Assembly (NCBI GenBank): GCA_902485915.1
Contig: CABTMH010000163.1
Span: 1 to 6,237, forward strand
DNA from: an uncultured Oribacterium sp.
GTDB lineage: Bacteria; Bacillota; Clostridia; Lachnospirales; Lachnospiraceae
DNA: 6,237 bases
Reading direction: 5' to 3'
Below, piece after piece: positions 1 to 4,866 of the stretch. The first letter of the stretch is position 1, and each line of letters begins with the position of its first letter. Below the pieces are notes generated by a model. It did no database searches, was not told the origin of the DNA, and saw nothing but the letters and a program-made list of their open reading frames with translations. Position numbers and translations under genes: made by a program.

Positions 1-3
1 CCA

Positions 4-9
4 TATAAT
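4..9 (+). promoter_or_regulatory. Possible -10 box (TATAAT) upstream of the radical SAM gene
   Basis: An exact TATAAT lies at the left edge. It would place transcription start near position 16, just before the first stem-loop, so the transcript would begin almost directly with a hairpin. The matching -35 region would lie outside the window and cannot be checked. AT-rich edges often contain such hexamers by chance, so this is tentative. Confidence 0.35.
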
Positions 10-18
10 AAAAGATTG

Positions 19-84
19 CAGCTGGAGCGATTCTGAGTGAAATGGAGCATTTATGTTCCATTTCACTCAGAATCGCTCCAGCTG
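19..84. repeat. Perfect 28-bp inverted repeat (long stem-loop)
   Basis: Positions 19-46 and 57-84 are exact reverse complements over 28 bases, separated by a 10-base spacer. The spacer can add three more pairs (47·56 as G·U, 48-55, 49-54), leaving a tetraloop at 50-53. There is no T-run after either end, so it does not look like an intrinsic terminator in either direction. It could be a 5' stabilising hairpin of the radical SAM mRNA, an RNase III target, or a copy of a dispersed palindromic element. The structure is read directly from the sequence; the role is unknown. Confidence 0.85.
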
Positions 85-147
85 GCCAAGGCACGAAGTG
101 CCTCGGCCGACCTTATCGAGGCTTTTCGAAGAAAAGTCGAGATGAGG
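84..147 (+). promoter_or_regulatory. Two further stem-loops in the leader of the radical SAM gene
   Basis: Directly after the long hairpin, 84-87 pairs with 105-108 and 89-94 pairs with 98-103 around a GAA loop, with one A/C mismatch. Two bases later, 111-117 pairs with 141-147 (one G·U). Then come two adjacent G·A oppositions (118/140 and 119/139), and 120-127 pairs with 131-138 (one G·U), again around a GAA loop. Together with the first hairpin they form a nearly continuous array of three helices ending 33 bases before the start codon. Most plausible as a structured 5' leader. I do not recognise it as a known riboswitch class. Confidence 0.5.
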
Positions 148-170
148 TGCAAGCATTCTATGAATATAAC

Positions 171-174
171 GGAG
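171..174 (+). promoter_or_regulatory. Ribosome binding site that decides the start at 181
   Basis: GGAG lies six bases before the ATG at 181. Other in-frame starts are worse: the GTG at 37 lies inside the long hairpin, and the ATG at 160 has a GAGG only at a 12-base distance, within the arm of the third stem-loop. This site therefore supports 181 as the real start. Confidence 0.7.
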
Positions 175-180
175 ATTTCT

Positions 181-2034
181 ATGTACGAAGGATTTTTACC
201 GGTCAACCGGGAGGATATGCTGGAGCGTGGCTGGACACAGCCGGATTTCGTCTATGTGATGGGGGACGCCTATGTGGACCACTCCAGCTTCGGGCCCGCC
301 ATCATCTCCCGTGTGCTCGAGGCACACGGCTATAAGGTCGCGATGCTGCCACAGCCGGACTGGAACGATCCTTCGTCCGTGATGGAGTTCGGGGAGCCGA
401 GACTCGGCTTCCTCGTGTCCGGCGGCAACATGGATTCCATGGTGAATCACTACACCGTCGCGAAGCATCATCGAAAGACCGACTCCTATACACCGGGCGG
501 CGTCATGGGAAAGCGTCCGGACCGTGCAGTGACGGTCTACTGTAATCTGATCCGGAAAAGCTATAAGCATACCCCGATCATCATCGGCGGTATCGAGGCG
601 AGTCTGCGTCGGCTCGCACACTATGACTACTGGTCCGACCGCGTACGCCGTTCCGTGCTCCTCGACAGTGGTGCCGACCTTCTGTCCTACGGTATGGGCG
701 AGCACAGCATCGTTGAGATCGCAGATGCCCTAAACTCCGGTCTCGAGGTGAAGGACATCACCTGGATCTCCGGTACCGTCTATAAAACACGCTACGAGGA
801 TGAGATCTACGATGCCATCCGCCTCCCGGACTATGAGGAGATCACCAGCGATAAGCGGAAGTACGCGGAGAGCTTCGCCATCCAGTACCGGAACACAGAT
901 CCGATCATCGCGAAGCGTATCTACGAGTGCTACGATGGGGCGATGTTCGTCGTGCAGAACCCGCCGGCGGCGCCGCTCACCCAGCTCGAGATGGATGATG
1001 TCTACTCGCTTCCGTTCATGCGTGCATGGCATCCGATGTACGATGCGGCGGGCGGCATTCCGGCCTTCGGTGAGATCAAGGAAAGCATCACCCAGGCCCG
1101 CGGCTGCTTCGGCGAGTGCAATTTCTGCGCCCTCACCATGCATCAGGGGCGGATCGTGCAGTGCCGTTCTCACGAAAGTGTCCTCGAGGAGGCGAAGGAG
1201 ATCACGCAGGATAAGGAGTTCAAGGGCTACATCTTCGATGTCGGTGGTCCGACCGCCGAGTTCCGTGGACCATCCTGCGATAAGCAGCTCACGAAGGGCA
1301 CCTGTGTCGGCCGCAAATGTCTCTGGCCAGAGCCGTGTAAGAACCTGAAGGTCGATCACAGCGACTATGTAAAGCTGCTCCGCGAAGTGCGTTCGCTGCC
1401 GGGGGTGAAGAAGGTCTTCATCCGATCCGGCTTCCGCTTCGATTACCTCATGGCGGATCCGAATAAGGAGTTCCTCCGTGAGATCTGCCAGTATCACGTC
1501 TCTGGACAGATGCGTGTAGCACCAGAGCACGTTTCCGACGGGGTACTGAAGGAGATGGGCAAGCCGAAGGTCGACGTCTACAACAGCTTCGTGAAGGAAT
1601 TTGAGAAGATCAACCACGAGCTCGGACTCCGGCAGTATATCGTACCGTACCTCATGTCCAGTCACCCGGGCTCCACACTGAAGGACGCCATCAAGCTTGC
1701 GGAGTACATTCGTGATATGGGCTATATCCCGGAGCAGGTGCAGGATTTCTACCCGACCCCGGGCACCGTTTCGACGACCATGTACTACACCGGCCTCAAC
1801 CCACTCACGATGGAGAAGGTCTATGTACCGCGGAATCCGCACGAAAAGGCAATGCAGCGGGCCCTCATCCAGTACCGGAACCCGGAGAACTACGAGCTCG
1901 TGAAGGAAGCCCTCCTCCGGGAGCACCGCGAAGACCTCATCGGCTTCGACCCGAGCTGCCTCATCCGCCCGCGGAAGACCACGAAAACCTTCGCTGGAAA
2001 TAGTCGCCGGCACAACGATCGAAAACGGTCTTAA
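181..2034 (+). CDS. YgiQ-family (UPF0313) radical SAM protein
   Basis: Predicted cytoplasmic iron-sulfur radical SAM enzyme of the YgiQ family; substrate and reaction are, as far as I know, unestablished. With the ATG at 181 it is 617 residues, a normal family length. The N-terminal domain carries the family block GDAYVDHSSFG at residues 28-38. The radical SAM core has CFGECNFC, a CxxxCxxC cluster at C309, C313 and C316 for the 4Fe-4S cluster, followed by a glycine-rich strand near 349-356. A second cysteine group (C366, C375, C380, C386) is characteristic of the family and might bind another metal centre. The C-terminal part from QDFYPTPGT (521 on) to about 600 matches the DUF3362 region. 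The frame stays open back to a GTG at 37, but those 48 extra residues are encoded by the hairpin array and are not family sequence. It appears to be a single-gene unit. Confidence 0.93.
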   Translation: MYEGFLPVNREDMLERGWTQPDFVYVMGDAYVDHSSFGPAIISRVLEAHGYKVAMLPQPDWNDPSSVMEFGEPRLGFLVSGGNMDSMVNHYTVAKHHRKTDSYTPGGVMGKRPDRAVTVYCNLIRKSYKHTPIIIGGIEASLRRLAHYDYWSDRVRRSVLLDSGADLLSYGMGEHSIVEIADALNSGLEVKDITWISGTVYKTRYEDEIYDAIRLPDYEEITSDKRKYAESFAIQYRNTDPIIAKRIYECYDGAMFVVQNPPAAPLTQLEMDDVYSLPFMRAWHPMYDAAGGIPAFGEIKESITQARGCFGECNFCALTMHQGRIVQCRSHESVLEEAKEITQDKEFKGYIFDVGGPTAEFRGPSCDKQLTKGTCVGRKCLWPEPCKNLKVDHSDYVKLLREVRSLPGVKKVFIRSGFRFDYLMADPNKEFLREICQYHVSGQMRVAPEHVSDGVLKEMGKPKVDVYNSFVKEFEKINHELGLRQYIVPYLMSSHPGSTLKDAIKLAEYIRDMGYIPEQVQDFYPTPGTVSTTMYYTGLNPLTMEKVYVPRNPHEKAMQRALIQYRNPENYELVKEALLREHREDLIGFDPSCLIRPRKTTKTFAGNSRRHNDRKRS

Positions 2035-2180
2035 CTGTTCAGATAAGGCCCGGAGTGTCAGCAGCAAAAGCCATACGCAGAGACCGTGTGAAATCAAGCC
2101 GGGTTCCCTTAGCGGCACTAGGCCTCTGCCTGAATCGTAAAAAATGTAAAGTTTTAGTAAGAAAATCACGGGGCTTCCTG
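2035..2180. other. Intergenic gap with nested complementary segments
   Basis: This gap after the radical SAM gene has no credible ORF. By eye, 2038-2042 pairs with 2130-2134 and 2046-2050 pairs with 2121-2125, enclosing about 70 bases. Inside, 2098-2101 can pair with 2113-2116, and 2074-2078 with 2086-2090 (two G·U pairs). This could be the folded 3' UTR of the upstream gene, a small RNA, or chance. The closing stem is followed by an A-run, not a T-run, so there is no standard terminator on the + strand. The remainder, 2138-2167, is AT-rich and could act as an upstream promoter element for the next gene. I could not match the region to 6S RNA, SRP RNA or a riboswitch class I know. Confidence 0.3.
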
Positions 2181-2189
2181 TGGTAAGAT
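2181..2189 (+). promoter_or_regulatory. Extended -10 promoter for the carboxypeptidase gene
   Basis: TGG followed by TAAGAT fits an extended -10 element (TGn plus hexamer; the hexamer is at 2184-2189). No good -35 is seen at the usual 17-base spacing, which is typical of extended -10 promoters, and the sequence upstream is AT-rich. Predicted transcription start is near 2196, leaving a leader of roughly 20 bases. Confidence 0.45.
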
Positions 2190-2191
2190 AA

Positions 2192-2211
2192 GGATACATT
2201 TTATCCGGGAG
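2192..2211 (+). promoter_or_regulatory. Small hairpin and ribosome binding site before the carboxypeptidase gene
   Basis: GGATA (2192-2196) and TATCC (2202-2206) form a 5-bp stem with a 5-base loop. GGGAG (2207-2211) follows immediately, six bases before the ATG at 2218. The Shine-Dalgarno is clear. The hairpin overlaps the predicted transcription start, so it may not be fully transcribed. Confidence 0.55.
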
Positions 2212-2217
2212 AGCTTT

Positions 2218-3525
2218 ATGAGACATCTTTTTTGTCGAAACCGTATCGTCGCCGGACTCCTGATCGCTACCCTCAGTACGACCAGCCTGTCCACCACCGC
2301 GCTGGCCGACAGCAGCACCTTCGTGGAAATCACGGATGCGGGGCCGCTCGCAGCGTCGGCCGCTGCCGGCGTCCAGAACACAGGTGCAGAGACTGCCACG
2401 ACGACGGAAACCGCTGCGTCCGTCAACAGCGCAGGCGCACAGGTCGTGCAGGGCACCGATGCCATGAGCACCCTGACCGGCCTCACCGGTCCGACAGGCA
2501 CCGCGGCAGGCACAGCGAACCAGACGGTGTCGACGACCGCAGACAGTGCCGCTCTGGCGGCTGCCGCCAACCAGGCAGCGGCTTCTGCACAGCAGAACAG
2601 CACGGCAGCCACAAATCAGACCGCGCAGAGTTCAGCTACTGCACAGGCAGCGGCTTCCGCGCAGCAGAGCACACAGACCATCGCCGCGGCGACACAGCAG
2701 ACGACGAATTATTTCCAGCAGCCGTCCAAGGGCTTCCTGCGGACCGCGATGACCCTGAAGCCGGAGGTGAACGCGAACTTCGCGATCCTCGTCGATGCAG
2801 ATGCCGGCCTGGTGGTCGCTGAGAAGAACGGCAGCGCGAAGATGTATCCGGCGTCCATGACGAAGGTCATGACCCTGCTGGTGGCCTGTGAGCACATCAC
2901 GGATCTCAGTGAAAAGCTCGAGATCACCCAGGACATCGTCGACTATGTCAAGAAGGAGGGGGCATCAAACTGTGGCTTCAAGGCGGGCGAGCAGGTGACG
3001 ATGCTGGATCTCCTCTATGGCCTCATCCTCCCGAGTGGTGCGGATGCCGCCCTCGCCCTCGTGCGCCGCATCGCCGGCTCCGAGGAGCAGTTCGTGGCTC
3101 TCATGAATCAGAAGGCACAGCAGCTTGGTATATCCGCCACGACGCACTTCACAAACTGCACCGGACTGTATAACGATAACCACTACTCGACAGCAGAAGA
3201 TATGGCCATCATCATGCGGGCTGCAGCGCAGAACAGTGTCGCTGCCACGATCCTCACGACACGAAGCTACACGACACAGGCGAACAACAAGCGAACCACG
3301 GGGCTCAGCTTCTCGAACCTCTTCCTGAAGCGGATCGATACACAGACGACCGGCGGGCAGGTGAACTTCGCGAAGACCGGCTACGTCGCGAAGGCCGGCA
3401 ACTGTGCGGTTTCCTACTTTACCGCCGCCTCCGGACGCCACTACATCTGCGTCACCGGAAAAACCTCCGGCGCATGGAACGTTGTATCCGCTCATGCCGC
3501 CCTGTACAGCCAGTACGCGAAATAG
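2218..3525 (+). CDS. Secreted D-alanyl-D-alanine carboxypeptidase (S11 family penicillin-binding protein)
   Basis: Predicted serine DD-peptidase that removes the terminal D-Ala from peptidoglycan stem peptides outside the membrane. The 435-residue protein starts with a signal peptide: basic start, hydrophobic stretch from about I10, likely cleavage after ALA at residue 30. Residues 31 to about 168 are a low-complexity Ala/Thr/Gln/Ser linker with few charges. The catalytic domain runs from about 185 to the end. It shows SMTK (S213 nucleophile, K216), SGA at 273-275 in the SxN position, and KTG at 386-388. The alanine replaces the usual asparagine of motif 2; other S11 enzymes also vary here. 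There is no C-terminal PBP5-type beta domain and no membrane-anchoring helix, so the mature enzyme is probably released or held through the linker. Low-molecular-weight PBPs of the DacA/DacF type are the nearest family; I do not assign a specific symbol. Confidence 0.92.
   Translation: MRHLFCRNRIVAGLLIATLSTTSLSTTALADSSTFVEITDAGPLAASAAAGVQNTGAETATTTETAASVNSAGAQVVQGTDAMSTLTGLTGPTGTAAGTANQTVSTTADSAALAAAANQAAASAQQNSTAATNQTAQSSATAQAAASAQQSTQTIAAATQQTTNYFQQPSKGFLRTAMTLKPEVNANFAILVDADAGLVVAEKNGSAKMYPASMTKVMTLLVACEHITDLSEKLEITQDIVDYVKKEGASNCGFKAGEQVTMLDLLYGLILPSGADAALALVRRIAGSEEQFVALMNQKAQQLGISATTHFTNCTGLYNDNHYSTAEDMAIIMRAAAQNSVAATILTTRSYTTQANNKRTTGLSFSNLFLKRIDTQTTGGQVNFAKTGYVAKAGNCAVSYFTAASGRHYICVTGKTSGAWNVVSAHAALYSQYAK
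2572..2674 (+). repeat. Short direct repeat inside the carboxypeptidase linker
   Basis: About 30 bases beginning CAGGCAGCGGCTTC occur at 2572-2603 and again at 2644-2674, 72 bases apart, with a few differences. Both encode an Ala-Ala-Ser-Ala-Gln-Gln pattern. This suggests the linker grew by internal duplication, so its length may vary between strains. Confidence 0.7.
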
Positions 3526-3553
3526 CATATTGAAATAGATACATAAATACTTT

Positions 3554-3592
3554 TTATAAGCCCTGGTTCATTCGCTGAACCAGGGCTTATAA
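3554..3592. terminator. 17-bp hairpin, probable terminator of the carboxypeptidase gene
   Basis: Positions 3554-3570 and 3576-3592 are exact reverse complements with a 5-base loop (TTCGC). It starts 28 bases after the stop at 3525 and has a GC-rich core (GCCCTGG/CCAGGGC). The bases after the + strand stem are A/T-rich (TATAATTA) but contain no proper T-run, so it is atypical as an intrinsic terminator. Position and stability still favour that role. Confidence 0.65.
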
Positions 3593-3598
3593 TATAAT
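3588..3598 (+). promoter_or_regulatory. Two overlapping TATAAT boxes, possible promoter of the DUF3990 gene
   Basis: TATAAT occurs exactly at 3588-3593 and 3593-3598, sharing one T. The first lies partly in the 3' arm of the hairpin at 3554-3592. No convincing -35 hexamer is seen, since that region falls within the hairpin. Transcription would begin around 3600-3605, leaving a leader of about 45 bases. Confidence 0.4.
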
Positions 3599-3635
3599 TA
3601 TGAATCTTGAGACCGTGAAATTGTGATAACAGATT

Positions 3636-3642
3636 GGAGGTG
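3636..3642 (+). promoter_or_regulatory. Strong ribosome binding site of the DUF3990 gene
   Basis: GGAGGTG is a near-perfect Shine-Dalgarno five bases before the ATG at 3648. It fixes this start and implies efficient translation once the gene is transcribed. Confidence 0.8.
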
Positions 3643-3647
3643 AAATA

Positions 3648-4838
3648 ATGATTGTTTATCATGGCAGTGATCAGATCGTGGAGCAGCCTGTGTTTGGTGC
3701 AGGCAAAGAAGATAATGATTATGGGACAGGTTTCTATTTGACAGAAGATAAAGATAAAGCAAATGCATGGGCAGTGGTAAATGGAACTGAAAATGCATAC
3801 TGTAACGCATATGAGCTTCCGATGGAGGAACTGAATGTACTCCATCTGGATGACTATGGCGTTCTGACGTGGATTGCGGAAGTGACAGCGCATCGCGGAG
3901 TGATCGATGAAGATACATTTTATATCGCTGAAAAGCTGGTTGATATGTATAAAATTGACACCGCAGAATATGATGTCATCATAGGGTATCGTGCAGATGA
4001 CAGCTATATCAAAGTCATCGATTCCTTTTTGAAAAATCAGCTGACAGCAGATGAAGTTGAACGTTTCTTTAGAAAAGCAGAGTTGGGAGAGCAGGTTTTT
4101 ATAAAAAGTCAAAGAGCTTTTCAATCTGTAAAGTTTATAGGATATGAACCTGTAGTGGAGACGATTCAGTATCAGGATTATGATGCACAGGCCAGAAGAG
4201 AAGTAGAATCTTTTCTTAATAACCGTCGAAAGGCGATTCAGCTTGATGGATTTCGTCCGAACGGCATGACCGTGCAAGATGTTCTAAAGAAAAAATACGA
4301 GTATGACCGTACATATAGATACTATCATCTGAATGAAAATAAACCGATGAAATATCGGGTGAACAGAAGCCTGAAGTCTGAGCAAAAAACAGATGACTAT
4401 GCTTATGACAGATTTTACTTAAGCGGTATCATGAAATTGACACGCTTTTTATTTCATGAATTCATTAAATCCGGCCATGATTTTTATGGAGCCGTAAAAC
4501 TATATATGGAGAAGTCTCCGATTCGCTTGAAGATGGATCAGGGTAGCTGGTCGGCGTTAAATAAAGGAATCAGGCAGCTCTATCATTCGGTAGATATAGA
4601 AACGGTACCTCCAAACACAAATAATTATATGGATGGGATTCTGTCAGACTGGATGGCAGATGTGTACACCTATATGCAGTGGCGTTATCGCCTTTCATCG
4701 GCGGTGCTGGTTCGAATTCTCCCACCGGAACTTTTGGGTGAAGCCTATTATCCTTTACACGAAACCGGATTAAGTGTAGCTTGTGAAAAATTATATATGA
4801 AATATTTTGCAATCGTGAATAAAAATACAATAGAGTGA
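3648..4838 (+). CDS. DUF3990 (ADP-ribosyltransferase-like) protein with a DUF3791-like C-terminus
   Basis: This 396-residue protein has no signal peptide or membrane segment. Residues 1 to about 165 match DUF3990: YHGS at 4-7, YGTGFYLT at 25-32, a basic/aromatic helix with NAWA at 39-42, YRADDSY at 114-120, and EQVFIKS at 148-154. From memory, DUF3990 belongs to the ADP-ribosyltransferase fold; H5, Y30 and Q149 are the likely counterparts of the NAD-binding and catalytic triad (inference). Residues 165-240 look like a charged linker. From about 255 the protein is helical, and 338-388 follow a pattern ending in Y-x-x-LHE-x-G that resembles DUF3791, a small protein commonly encoded next to DUF3990. 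An earlier segment, about 270-330, may be a diverged copy. Codon use is AT-rich, unlike both neighbours, suggesting horizontal acquisition. It ends 28 bases before the FHA-ABC gene. DUF3990 is fairly certain; the C-terminal assignment and any toxin role are not. Confidence 0.8.
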   Translation: MIVYHGSDQIVEQPVFGAGKEDNDYGTGFYLTEDKDKANAWAVVNGTENAYCNAYELPMEELNVLHLDDYGVLTWIAEVTAHRGVIDEDTFYIAEKLVDMYKIDTAEYDVIIGYRADDSYIKVIDSFLKNQLTADEVERFFRKAELGEQVFIKSQRAFQSVKFIGYEPVVETIQYQDYDAQARREVESFLNNRRKAIQLDGFRPNGMTVQDVLKKKYEYDRTYRYYHLNENKPMKYRVNRSLKSEQKTDDYAYDRFYLSGIMKLTRFLFHEFIKSGHDFYGAVKLYMEKSPIRLKMDQGSWSALNKGIRQLYHSVDIETVPPNTNNYMDGILSDWMADVYTYMQWRYRLSSAVLVRILPPELLGEAYYPLHETGLSVACEKLYMKYFAIVNKNTIE

Positions 4839-4843
4839 GGAAT

Positions 4844-4861
4844 GGACGAATGTCCGGGAGG
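4844..4861 (+). promoter_or_regulatory. Small hairpin and ribosome binding site of the FHA-ABC gene
   Basis: GGAC (4844-4847) and GTCC (4852-4855) can form a 4-bp stem with a GAAT loop. GGGAGG (4856-4861) follows at once, five bases before the ATG at 4867. An in-frame stop at 4831-4833 and the lack of another start codon after it make 4867 the only sensible start. No promoter or terminator is visible in the 28-base gap after the preceding gene. Confidence 0.65.
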
Positions 4862-4866
4862 CAGCT

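Noticed and set aside
19..84. Long hairpin as an intrinsic terminator of a gene to the left
   Set aside because: It is followed by GGCCAAGG, not a T-run. On the opposite strand the tail is only weakly T-rich (GCAATCTTTT).
37..180. N-terminal extension of the radical SAM protein from a GTG at 37
   Set aside because: The extension is encoded by the hairpin array, has no ribosome binding site, and does not resemble the family N-terminus. The ATG at 181 has a well-spaced GGAG.
2035..2140. 6S RNA, SRP RNA or a known riboswitch in the intergenic gap
   Set aside because: None of the conserved core sequences I know for these classes is present; only generic pairing is visible.
730..2226. Long minus-strand open frame of 498 codons
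   Set aside because: It lies antisense to the clear radical SAM gene and results from its GC-rich codon pattern. Its translation shows no recognisable domain and it has no convincing start context.
3492..4277. Minus-strand open frame opposite the DUF3990 gene
   Set aside because: Its translation is a Cys/Ile/Phe-rich sequence without family motifs, and it overlaps a well-supported gene and the hairpin at 3554-3592.
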